Origin: Epiperipatus broadwayi
Lineage: Eukaryota > Onychophora > Udeonychophora > Euonychophora > Peripatidae
Reading direction: 5' to 3'
Assembly: GCA_028023455.1 (NCBI GenBank)
Contig: JAQFVV010006737.1
Location: 341,259-405,258 of the forward strand
Length of the DNA: 64,000 nt
Translations under genes and position numbers: made by a program
The notes under the pieces: model-generated
Database searches by the model: none
The model's input: the letters and a program-made list of their open reading frames with translations, nothing else
Told to the model about the DNA's origin: nothing
Shown: piece by piece, positions 46,471 through 59,041 of the stretch
How positions within the stretch are numbered: the stretch's first letter is position 1
Layout: each line of letters opens with the position of its first letter

Positions 46471-48136
46471 ATGATATGATATATATATATATATGAAGTG
46501 AAGGAAATTCCAATTGTTAAAATAAGTGAGATTAAACACTAAAATAATTGCTATATATATATATATAAACACTTAATTTATGCTTAATGTTTTGTACATC
46601 ATGAAATGAATAAAACACTGACATAAACTATAATGAGTTAATCATGGTAATGAACTAATGTCAAGTACTTTGCCAAGCAACCTAGTGTAAGAATAAAATA
46701 ATGATGTGTTACATAATTTCTTGAATCAACTACTGCGATACTAGCTAGGCAACAATAGACACATAGAGCAAATAAAAAGGAAATGATAGATTTTGTATAC
46801 AAAGAAATGGAAATGACACTGACTATAAATGCAAATGCGATTCTAATCTTTTCTTCTTTAAAATTACACATTTTCTATGGCTTCATTCAAATATATTAAT
46901 TCCCTAAATATAATTTTAACATGAGATTGGAAAAAACTATAGGAACTTTTAACATAAATAGAATGAGCAAGTTAATTTGAGCAACAGGATAAATTTCTAG
47001 AAAATCGTTTTAAACTTCTAAAAGAAAAGGAGAGAAATTAAAACAAAACGTCTAACCAAATGTAAATTCAGAAGAAAATATATATATAGTCAACATAGCA
47101 AATGAGTGAAAAATTCAATTTTACTGTGTATAAAGTTTTCTTTTTTAGATTGCAGACTGCAATTAATTTATAATTTATATATATATTGAAATAATATAAT
47201 GTGGTCTGTCTAAATGAGTTGATTGTCGTCAGTGAGATATTTTATTTTTTAACCATGAAAATTTAAATATTTGTATTGTCTACTTCAAAATGCCCAATAG
47301 ACTATCACTCAGTGTGGAATGTTTATGCATGGATTGGAAGAAAGCAGAAAATGGCCAATACAGTGTTGTTTGGAAGGTGCTATTCTGAAGCAATGATAAA
47401 CAATCTACATCTGCATGGAGGAATTTGCTTAAGATGTCTGAACTGTATGCAGTCTATGAAGAATTCTGTTGACTCACAAAGATTTATTTAATTGATTTAA
47501 TGAAATTATGTTTTGTTACATGTCATGCTTTTTTATTTTTAAACATCTATGTACATACTGTTACATTTTTATTAGTAGTAGTAATTCATTCTTATCAATC
47601 AGGAATGTAAAGCCCTCCAATTCAATGTTATCGGAGAGTTCACTGTAAGAGAGCACGAAGAGATCTGGGAGGGAAAGTTTAGTTTAGCTGAATATTTTTT
47701 TATATAAAATTTAGGTCTATTCTTCTCCCGCAGCATGTGAATTTCACTCAGTATTATTGTACAAGTCCAGAGGTAAGATTTTACTCACACTTTGACAAAA
47801 CAAAGTTATGATTCTTATTATATTTGTTTATTAACACTTGTTAGCGTAGATATTATTCAGTGAATGGAAACCTTCTGGGTGAATCTTTTTTCCTGTCATG
47901 TTAAGAATTACATTTACCTAGTAAAGAAGGGGCTTTCATACAAATCAACTTGCAACAACTAGAATCAGACAGCAACCAATATATATATATATATACATGT
48001 ATATATATACATAATATTATGATTCGATGTCTGTATTTTTAAAGCAATATACGTAATCATATAACTGAATATTTTGTTACTGTATTTACAAACATTCAGT
48101 TATATAATTACACATATATATATATATACACACACA

Positions 48137-48855
48137 CGTATCAATGTAAATATAATTTAGCCAGCTAGATTCAAGTTTGCTAAAACAATCTTTGTCATTT
48201 TTAATTTTATTTTATCGCCTTGTATATAATGTCAACAACATGGATATCTATTATTGTGACATGGGATAGGTAACTGTGCATTATAAAATTGTTAACATGA
48301 TAGATGCTTATTATTGACATTTAAACTACATGTAAATTTTTAATATTATTATCTACATTTGTAAATACTGTTTAAATTTTTTTATGTTCTCATTTTTTTT
48401 TTACAAAATAAATGTTATAGAATCTGTTGAACTGAGATAGTCTCTTTGATTTATTAAATCAATCATTGCATTCACAAATAAAATCAATGCTGTATGTATA
48501 TGCACACACACTTCACTCTTTTCTAATTATATTAGAAAGATCTTAGATAAATGCACTTCACTAATTGTGACTTTCATGAGATAATCTAATTATCAGTCTG
48601 CATAGGCACATGCCTGTTAATGGAGTCAAAGGTAAACTCTCTTGAATGCTACTGCATAACGGAATCGAAAGAGGGGTGAGAGGTTGATGAACTGACCCAA
48701 ATTGCATTTAGATTTAATAAATGAGTGTTGGGATAGTCTAATGGATATGGATGCAATCATAGGTTGTGTGCTTCATTACATTGTCTCCAGCATCCTACCT
48801 GAAGATCCTAGGTCTGATCGTAGTTAGTTCGATCCTCTTTTCCAATGCCACCATC
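48137..48855 (+). repeat. LTR-like direct repeat, right copy
   Basis: About 719 bp, collinear and in the same orientation as 40134-40890, with many substitutions and small indels (old divergence). No ORF of note. Confidence 0.65.
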
Positions 48856-49475
48856 CTGACCATTACAACACATTCCACTTTTTGGAAAGTTGTATACTAT
48901 TCTCTTTTTATTATTGGCATGGGTTACTGTTAGTGATAAATCAATCTTTTTTCACTTTGCATTTTATGTCAGCACTTTCAAGACAGACCATTTTTACCTT
49001 TATTGTGTCAAAAGGTGGCCAAATTATGAACAGAAAATTTATCAAAATGTAATTACAAACAGAGAAAAACATCAAAAACATAGATTGTGTGTTAACAACA
49101 AAAAGTGAAAAAATATTCATTTAGTGAAATGTTCTATAAAGAATATTTAATTATCAGTCCAGTTTCATTAACAGTTTTTATAATGACATGTTTCCATAAT
49201 TATTAGACCACATCTCAATGATTTAATATAAATCCCTATTTCTTTTCTGCTTAAAAATTTTTGAAGATTATTTTTAACTGAGACAAGCTTAGATTTTATT
49301 TATTATATATTGAATTAATTATCTAATATTAGATAATTAACATATTCATTTTTATTATGTGATAAGTGTGATTCATTTTACTAAGTAATATTTTGAATGT
49401 GCAAAAATCTATAATAAAATTTAAAAATGATCTTAATGATGATTTGAATAGAGGGTTTTAGCAATACATTTTATT

Positions 49476-49476
49476 C

Positions 49477-49510
<34 letters not shown>
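49476..49510. repeat. (AAT)n microsatellite
   Basis: About 11 uninterrupted AAT/ATA repeats, a different motif from the TA tracts that dominate here. Confidence 0.95.
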
Positions 49511-49744
49511 GTAATGAATATAATTAAATCAAAAACAATCAATGGCCTAAACAATTTCTCACCTGTAACTATTTTAATTATAATGAGCAGTGAAAAGTAA
49601 ACTAAAACAACAATGATTTAGATTACATAGAAATTATAAGATTAACATTGAGAACAGTGCATGACAGGATGTCCAAAACTTTTTACCACTATTAAACTAG
49701 AAGCATTTTCCTGATTAAAATAGTATGTTATGGAAATAAACCTC

Positions 49745-50535
49745 ATTGGAGATTATTTAGATCATCTAGATTTTGTAGATCATATGGCTATTTTTGTAAA
49801 TGATGCTTCAGAATTTCAAGTAATGTTGGAAGAGTTATCAGATCAAGGTATGAAAATAGAGTTAAGATAAATGCAGTAAAAGATGGTAAGTAATATTCAA
49901 TTGTTTTTCTACATAATAAGAAATTAAAAGATTGAAAATCATAAATTAAAAGTCATAAACCGCTACAAATACCTTTTTCACATTACAAATACAGATAGAA
50001 ATATAAGGGATGAATTTTTTATATAGAAATAAACTTGGAAGAGATGCTTTTGGTAGAAATAACTTAATATTAAAGAAAAATGTATATATTTGAAAAGAAA
50101 TAAATATTATATTTGCATTGTAGGAGTTCTTACTTATGGATTTGAGACTTAGACATGTTTCAAAAAAAAATATATAAAGACTTCAGACTACTCAGTGAAG
50201 TATAAAAATATGTAATCTGGGAGTAAAAAGAAAAGATCAAAAACACAATACATGGATAAATTTAAAAAAACAAATGACACTGATATTATTAAAAAATTAA
50301 AAGGCTAATAAAGAAATGGGCTAGTCATTTTAATAGAAGAGCCAATAATAGTGACAGAATTAAGGTTTTAAATTGAATCCTAAAAGATTGTAAAAAAAAT
50401 TAGAAAGAGACCTATGTGAGATAGAAAGTTTGATGATTTCATGTGAAAAAAAGACTAAAGATCTAAATATCTAGATTAAACACGGAGAATTCTTCATCCT
50501 ACTGTTGATCGTTAATGAATGAATATGATGATAAT
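49745..50535 (+). pseudogene. Second RTE-type LINE relic, + strand, heavily decayed
   Basis: GDYLDHLDFVDHMAIFVNDA aligns with EYLSHLDFADDVVVFANNA of the LINE at 15.9-17.3 kb, so it is the same family. The catalytic FADD box reads FVDH, which removes the second aspartate. Further matches follow in shifting frames (SEFQVMLEELSDQ, later a KTC/ETF-like end) to a 3' end at about 50470-50535, where TTCTTCATCCTACTGTTGATC corresponds to ETFILQWID of the better copy. It is 5'-truncated like the other copy but in the opposite orientation. Confidence 0.8.
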
Positions 50536-51099
50536 TATAATGCACTTGCTTATCTGTTATATATTCCAGGTTATTTTTATTCTATTAGTCCCATTTATTA
50601 TTGTTTTTGTTTAGGTGAACGATAATATAAAACTCCTTTTTTAAAGCTTTCTTGGAATTAGAAATCTTTAAAAGGTTCTACTTTTAATTTATTTTTTCTT
50701 TTAAACAAATTGAAATTTGAAATGTTTCTTTTAAACTTTTTTCTAAAAATATGACATGAAACAATAAAATAAACAATAAAACAAGCATATATATGTATAC
50801 CAAGCATCCTTCAAAACATCACATGATCACCACTTCATATTGCTACACATGCTGTTAATAATAGTATGAAACTCTCCTGACATTATAAAAGCTTACACTG
50901 TTAATAGTTAAGGTTTAGTAACTTCATCAATTAAAATAAATAAATATATTAATTATCATTATTAATTTTTATAGTAGTTAAATTATAGTAAAAGTTTAAT
51001 TTTTTCTTGACTATTATTAATTAATTTTTCTATTATTATCATTTTTATGACCTTTTTTTAAAAAAATAAGCATAAATGTGCTAAAATACTAAGATTGAA

Positions 51100-51350
51100 A
51101 TGAATAGTTTCAATATAGATGTATAAATAAATATTAAATAGATAGATATTGAAGTAAATACATAAATACTCAGATAGAATAAGCATATGGATAGACAGAC
51201 ATATTGATAAGTATATATATAGAAGGTTAGCTAAATAGATCTGCCCATATACATATTCATTCATTGGATGAAAAATAAATAGACAAATGGATAGATATGC
51301 AGACAGACATTTATGGTAAGTAGATAGGTGGATAAATAGACAAATGACAA
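51100..51350. repeat. Cryptically simple GATA/GACA-rich tract
   Basis: TAGATAGAT, ATAGACAGACAT, AAATAGACAAATGGATAG and similar words alternate irregularly over 250 bp. It looks like a decayed tetranucleotide satellite. Confidence 0.7.
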
Positions 51351-52327
51351 AAGATATAGCTAAATTTCACTCAAATATTAAAATATAGATAATAATAGAG
51401 TGAACTATTTTTTTCTCCTCTCGTATTAAATAAAATAAAGTTCAAGTACAATATAAAACCCTCTAATTGATCTCGTGCATATTTCTGCCAGCAAACCTAA
51501 ATTTCTAGATTTTAAATTTTTATGATTTAAAATTTCGGTTACTTTAAATTGATATTATTCGTTCAATTTTTTGGAGTTGAGTTTTATTTTTCAAAATCTG
51601 ATCCTGCCCAAATGAAATTAGAAATAACTCATATATTATTTTTACAGAGGTTCTTTATTTAGGGTACTTATTTATTTATTAATTTACCAAGTTATGATCT
51701 TGGTTTCAGGAAATCCCTTACAAACTCTTTAGGCATTTGTTTTGTTTTCTTTTAGTTTTGATGATTAATAATATGTATATCTTCAAATGAAATGTAATGT
51801 TACGTTTTTTGTTTGAAATAGAACATAGGTGAAAATGAAAAAAGATTACAAAAAATCTCTCCAATAAACTAAGACTAAATCGGCATAATATTTTAAGTTA
51901 AATAAATAAGCCCTGGTTTATTACAGTCAATTTAAAATTAATGTTATAAATTTTATGTTTATATTTTTTATGTAAATTTTACTGTGAAGATTTCTGTCTG
52001 TGAGTTTAAATTTTAATTTATTTATTTTTAAAATATGTATGAGTATTTAATTTTATGATTTTAAATCTAGATACGTTTCATTTCTCTTATTAATGATTTT
52101 GTTCAAATATAATAATTTCTTGAAATTTTATATAATGTTTAAACTTTGTAGGTAGCATTTATTCTTATAATAGGATTAAAAAAGAACCAGAATTCAAACT
52201 CGCTTTATTATTTTTATGTAAAGACTTTTGGCTAATGTAAAGCTAATTTTATCAAGGATAGCAATTTTCTGTAATATCAGATCGTGTAGGAATTTTCTGT
52301 ATGGAATATAAAAATGAAAAAAAAAAT

Positions 52328-52381
52328 CGAGCCTGTTGTTTAGTGGTTAGAAAAATTTATAACGTTAAAATTTGAATCCAG
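52328..52381 (+). repeat. tRNA-like SINE head
   Basis: GAGCCTGTTGTTTAGTGGTTAG matches a tRNA 5' half with a good A box, and AAATTTGAATCCAG about 30 bp later is a B box with few changes. The anticodon arm is not tRNA-like, so it is a SINE promoter relic rather than a working tRNA gene. Confidence 0.55.
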
Positions 52382-55300
52382 TTAAAATATGAAAATTTTA
52401 AAAGAATCTGCGAACTTATAAAAAAAAGGAAGATTTTTTTCAAATATTCTTCCCATTACTTGAAAATTATTGCGTGATAAATCGGCAGCAAAAGAAAATA
52501 AATAACAAAAATAAAAACTCTCACTATCGTGAAGTTGTCTAGTCCAATGAATGAAAGCTTCTCTTTGGAAAGAGTGTTTTATAGGCTGTTTGTTGTCCTG
52601 TTATTTAAATTACATTGATTATTTATTTAAGGATTTATTATTAATTTATAGCTTTAGTTTAATTAAACTTTATATATTTATAAGATTTGTGTAACTAGCG
52701 CATATCTTTATCTTTTTAAAATTTTAATTGTATGATAATATATATTAATTTCACTATTATGTATTAAGTAAAATAATAATAATGGTTATAGAATTGTTCT
52801 GCCAAATTCTTAAATATATGCGCTATCCAATTCTAAAGTTAAACAATATATTGTCTATACTATATAATGTACTTTATATTTCTTAAATTGTTTTCAAAAA
52901 TAGATAAAAATATGAATTAGTTATACTCACATTAATAGTAATAATATATGTTGTCTATGCCTTAGCACTTAAAGCAATAAGATAAATTTAAATACACTTA
53001 AAGGCAAATGTTCACAAATATACACGCGCTATAACATGTGTACACATCGCCAGACACATAACTTTCAAAAGTATATATTATATGTATAGGGTGTGCATGT
53101 GTAGATAATTTATATTTATTTCTCAAGACATATATTGGGATATATAATTTTATCAATTTGTTTAAAAAATTATACACATATGAGAGGTGATGTGTTTATA
53201 TATGTCAGTGTACATGTGTGCAGTATAATTAATGTGTGAATGTTATGTACATACAATGTTCACACATACACACATGTATATGTAAGAGATTTTTGTAAAA
53301 AAGATAACTTGTCCCCATAGCTTATTTTTGCTTGCAATATCCTAAGTTGGTGCTAGCATTTATTTAATATTTTAACACGTCTTGACATTTGTTTCAATTG
53401 AGCATTATTATGAAAAACACCAGTCAGAATAGTGAAGTTTTGATGTTGCAATGCTTTGTAGGAGTTATCAGTTATAAATTGGTTATTGCACATTTTTTTT
53501 ATTTAAAAAAAAACAAGATTACTTGATTAGATGTTTTTAGAGTGTGGTAATTTGGCAAATATATTTCAGGAAAAAAAAAAAGGAGTTTGTCATAAATATA
53601 GTGTTGCAATATTTGTCCTACAACATTCTATATTACATGTAGGTCTACTACCATTAATCTGAATAGCATAAATTTGAATACATCATGCCTGCTTTAATGA
53701 GAAAGTTGAATTGTTAAAAAGTAACTAAAATCCAAACACAATGTGAATATATGTAAATGTAAATATTTCCCCTTATATATATATATATGTGTGTGTGTGT
53801 GTAAACAAAAATGATTTTTAATTCTGTATTAAAAACTTATTGCTATTAACTTATTTTTTAAAAAAACATAGAGCAGTTTCTAATATTGAATGTTATTTTT
53901 CAATAGGCATTAAAAAAAAGGAAAAAAAAAACAGATGTAATAAACAAATTTTCCATTTGTTTGCGTAGTCCAGAAACCACAAAATTGCAAGTTTGTGCTA
54001 AAAGTCTATTTTTATTAACAAAGAAAAATATAATGTGATTTTAAGATGTAATGTCAAACTCATTTCTTTAGCTGGTATCAAAAAAGAAAAATAATTTTAT
54101 ATATTTTCTTATTAGTGTTTATAAATAAATTTAAGTACATCATGAGCTATACAAATTTATTAAATGTCTGAATAATCTAAAAACAAATAAATTACGTAAA
54201 AAAATGTTCTGTAACAAATAAAATTATTATTTTTTTTATAAAATGGTCGCTTCCAATATTAGATTGCTAAATCATTACATCAATTAAGATAAAATGAAAA
54301 AAAAAAAAAAACACTATCAAAATTATACTTGTAACATATTTTTTTAAAGTCCAAGTTTCCATACTGCAATTACCAAAACAAAAAGAAATAGCTGATTATA
54401 TATCAAAAGTTTAATTTCAATAATATTATTACATTAGCCAAGATTAAATTAAAATAAAAACCATGATTAGGTTAACTCTTCTGCAGTGTAATTAAAAGTG
54501 ATAATATAGCACAAAATTGATAAACTTTTGTGCTTTTTATTTTCACTAAATTAATTTCTATTTTTTATAAAGTGATTACATATTTCAATATATTCATTAT
54601 AATATTAATTTTAGAAATTAAAAATAATCTTAAATTTAATACATTAATTTTGCAAACAAATAAAGTGAGTAATAAGTAAAATAAATAATTAGAAGAAATA
54701 CATTTTATTTTGAGCAAACAAAATAAATTTCAATAAATAAATGATAATAATCAATCAGTTTTATATTAACCTTCTCATAGTGTACCAGTATTGTGACAGT
54801 TTTCTTTTCCCTGGCTATAAATAAGCTTTTAACTTCATTTAATGTTAAACCATTATTATATAAAAGAATATATTAAATTTGTCTTCATTTCATAGATATT
54901 TTTATTTAGAAATGAAATAAATTCTAAAAAATTACATTTGAATTTTGAAAATATTAAAAAAAATCTAAACAATAAACATTTTGGTATTCATTACTCAAGA
55001 GGAGCAAATTGATTTCAGAAACAAATGAAATTCTTTTTATTTGACATTTGTATTTAAAATGTGAACAAATAAATATTAATATCTGACAAATCTATTATTA
55101 TATCTTAAATAATGATTTTTTAATATTTTTTTCCCAATATTGCAATATATTCTAACAGATTGTCAGTTATAACATGTTAGCAAATAATTGTAACCATATT
55201 TTATGCTGAAAACTGTAACCTTTTGTGTTTAAAAGAAAATATTTATATATAAAACAAATATATAATAATATATATTCTTCATTTTTAATAATTATTACAC

Positions 55301-55857
55301 AAACATTGTGCAAAAATAATCATGAATGTTAATAAACTTCACACACAAAAATGTTTTTTGTCTTCAAAATATTTTCTAGAAGTAATTTCATGCAAAGCAT
55401 GTGAAATTCTAGCAACAATAAAAAGCTATCAATGTGAAGTTCAAAAATATTTGAAGTTGCGACATTTTCATTTATACTGACATCTTTATATTTGTTAATT
55501 CAAATAATAGAATAAAATATATGTTAATGAACAGTTAGCAAATGTATATTTAAATTGAATTTCTCAATTTCTAGTGAGAATGCCCTTGCAATAAAGAATG
55601 GAAATATTAACAGTGAATACTTGTATAAATAACACTTTCAGATAGTCTTTAAATTTAAAAATTCAGTCTATAGTTTCAAAAAAATAAAAAGTAAATGCAA
55701 ACAGCATTTATGATCTTAAAAAATATATATTTCTGCTGTAAATTTCTGTTTTACATTAGATATAATTAATTTATTTTAATATAAACTGAGAACTGATTGT
55801 ATATATATATAAAATATGTATTTTATATATTTAACCCGTGCAAATCTTCGTTTTAAC

Positions 55858-55894
<37 letters not shown>

Positions 55895-58800
55895 ATATCA
55901 TGATCCAGATGAACTGATGAGTTCTGGTTCAACATGAAATATGTATATTGGAGATTATTTATCTTTTTCACATGTATGTGGTCATGTATATATTGTACAT
56001 ATAAAATGGAGTGCTTGACTGAAGGGAGCAACTTTTGGATGTTTTCTGAACTCAAATTTTACACATTCAATAAATAATGAATTTAATTTTACAAGCATTA
56101 AACAAATAAGCAAAGAAATTAAACTATAAACTGATAATTTTAGTTTTCAGATTTGAAATAAAGTTATTCACACAGACATAATGATTATATTGCAGCAAAT
56201 AGAAAAAAGTTGTATGTTTACTAAAAACCTGTATGCTTTTTATTTATAACTTTAGTTTCTTAAAGTTTTCTCTGAATGTTACTATGATCTATTTTTATTG
56301 AAAATTATTATCAATAAATATACATTTTTTGTTAAATTTTTTGTCATCATGTATACATATTAAAAGAATACTACAAAATACCATAAGGGAGCCACACTAT
56401 ACTTGATTGTAACTCTATTTTATGCCCCTAAAATCACATACATCTCATATAAAACATAAAAAAGTAAATATCTACAACATATTTTAAAGAAAAAAAACTG
56501 ACTTATCTATAATCTTTGTAAAAATCTCAATTTTAACAGCTATTTTTAAAAGCAAAAAATTTGAGATTTTCTATATGAAAAATTAATTTTAAAAAGATTT
56601 TGCCAGTTACAAAATGTAATTTGACATAGACAAGAGTATTTAATACTTTTTTAATGACAAGTTGTAATTTATCTTTCAATGTTTAAATATATTTGTTCAT
56701 AATTTTAATAATTGAAAACAAAACATTTTCAATTTATATTAAAAGTATATTCCAAAAACATGATGACAGTTTTCATTTTTATGCATGATTAATTTGATGT
56801 AGAAATATGTTCTCAAAATATATTTTATCTTTATAAAAAATTGAATTGTTGGAAAGTGGTATCAGTTTCTTAATTCTTATTTCTAAAAGTCATTAATACA
56901 AAACAAAAATGTTTAAAATTCTTTAGTAAACATTTATTTTTAAAATGTAACCAGGAAAACAATTTTTATGAAGTGATCATTTGATCATTATATGTATCAA
57001 TTTTTAAAAAAAAAAAAAAAGTAAAAAAAGAAAATACAAATTTTTATTATAATTTTTTACACTTAACTACACAAAATTTCAAATAAATATGAGTTCCCAT
57101 AATAGATTTAAATGCATTTTTTACCTAAATATTTTTAAAGCAATATTCACTTCTTAACATTTCTATTTGTATCAGTCACTTTTTCCTATATATTTTACAG
57201 TTATAAGATGAAAATAAAGAAAAAGTTTTTATTTACATGAGTATTTCATATACTCAATAAACTGCTTAATAAACAAGCATTTAATTGTTAATCTAATTAG
57301 TATGTAATAGGTTTGTATTTACATATTTCATTGTTTCACCTCATACCGACAAGCTATAAATTGAAAAATTTTGAGAATGTCAATAATTAAAATGTAGCTT
57401 TAAAAAAAAAAAAAAATGATCAATTTAAGATCTTCACACTTTAATTCCAAAGTGCTTAAGATTGCGGTATATAAATGAATATGGGTAAAAAGAATATGAC
57501 TATCTATTTTTATCTTTTCAAATATTATATCTTATGCTTTGAATTCAAAAGTATTTCTCATGCTCATTAAACCAGAGTTGAATTGTTAATCTAATTAGTA
57601 AAGTATTAACTGGTAGGAAAGTTTTATTATAATGCCATGCATTTTTTTTTTGTAATCAAATAGATATAAATAATAAACTTAAGTTTATTTATTTGATTTC
57701 TTACTAAATTGTTTTTAATGGATATTTATTAATATTTTATATTTTAATATTACTAATGCTTTATGTTTTACTTATAGACATTTGCTATTTTATCGTTATA
57801 ATTATAGTTTTCTGTTTGATTTTGAGCTTTTTTAGAAATTTTCTAACTATGAACTCAAATTTTCAGATTAATGGTAATATAGTCATAAAGGGAATTATTT
57901 TTTTAATTATTATGTAATCTTTAAACAGTAGAAATTAAAGAACATGCACTCTGTTGTCGTAAATACACTAGTATAACATGAGCTCACTCAATTTTGAATA
58001 GATGTGTGTCTATATATATATATTATTAATGCACATTTATTATAAGCATAAACATACTTACACTTTTACATAAACACAAATACATTTATATTAAACTGAT
58101 ATATACATTTTGTATTTACATTCACATATTATCAGGCACAATGTTAATACAATTACGTTTTTGTATTTTGTTTTTGTTTTGATTTTTTTTTTTTTTTAAT
58201 TTTTCGTTTTATTATTGTTATTGTGATTTTTATTTCCATTATAACCAGTCTTTCAATTAATATTTACTATTGTTATTTTAATAAATCAACTTATCAAAAT
58301 AATTTAAATTCTTCTTCCCTTCGCTATTATTTCTTTTTTTCTCTCTCTCTTTTTTTTTTACTTTTTCAATATATATATTTAAAAAAAAAAAAAGATTTTG
58401 AACTTAATCGTTTAATTAACTTATAATTTATTTATTAAATGTAATTTAAAAGTTTATAAAATGTACAAACAAAACTAAACAATTTAAATTAAAGAATGGG
58501 GAAGATAGACTGTTGAACCATATAAAACAAATAATTCATAATTTCTGATGATAAATATAAATGCATGATAAGACGTAAGGATTTTTATATAATATCTGAT
58601 CCATTAAGATATATTTTTTGTCTATAATCAAAACCTTAGTTTGAAACTGTTATTCAGAAACGCTGGATTCAAATGCTTTCAGTTCACTTTCAAAATATAA
58701 TTTAAAATTCTCAATCAGTAACCTGATTATGTCCTCGTGTGAAATAACGCTTTGAATATAACCACTTGTGCCTGATTAAGCTTGTTTAGCATTGCATTCG

Positions 58801-58975
58801 CTTAGTGTTAAGCTGTCACTGAAGTATGGATTTATTATCACTTGCAGACATAAGTATATACACTGAAGCTTATAATCACAGAAAAAAAAATCAATTATTT
58901 TCATGTTCCAAGCTGATTTTGCCCAGATTTGTCAATCCATTATTACGAAGACATGTTTTAATATTTTTTTTCCAG

Positions 58976-59041
58976 ATGGCTTCATAACGCTGTCGCTTTC
59001 ACCCTCTTTGAATTGCCAGTACCGAATTTGCATCCTTTACA
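58976..59041 (+). CDS. Candidate KCNQ cassette exon (66 bp)
   Basis: Bounded by a strong acceptor (a T-rich tract then TCCAG at 58971-58975) and a strong donor (CA|GTAAGTGAG at 59042). The incoming phase must supply one base: with the CC left over from the 1262-1446 exon the first codon becomes CCA. The frame then stays open, reading WLHNAVAFTLFELPVPNLHP and leaving two bases, so the outgoing phase is again 2 and the exon could be skipped without shifting the frame. Its GC content (about 45%) stands out from the surrounding intron. This region of KCNQ5-type channels, between helices A and B, is known to be alternatively spliced. The peptide itself is not one I recognise, so this is a candidate, not a confirmed exon. 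Confidence 0.4.

Larger units (their letters stand above)
1447..58975 (+). other. KCNQ: Giant KCNQ intron, full of transposon relics
   Basis: From the GTGAGT donor at 1447 no further recognisable KCNQ domain appears before the candidate exon at 58976. If that exon is real the intron is 57.5 kb; if not, it runs past the window end. Its content is given in the separate entries. Stretches not covered there (4143-5520, 5859-6384, 8000-8930, 10500-10850, 10970-11804, 21745-22436, 24411-25440, 26861-29883, 35166-36018, 45291-46024, 46471-48136, 48856-49475, 50531-51100, 51350-52327, 52382-58975) are AT-rich with homopolymer A/T runs and short TA tracts, and I see no gene in them. Confidence 0.8.

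Noticed and set aside
47276-47491. 71-residue + strand ORF (MSTSKCPIDYHSVWNVYAW...)
   Set aside because: Reasonable composition but no recognised domain, no splice or promoter context, and a length expected by chance. Not listed as a gene.
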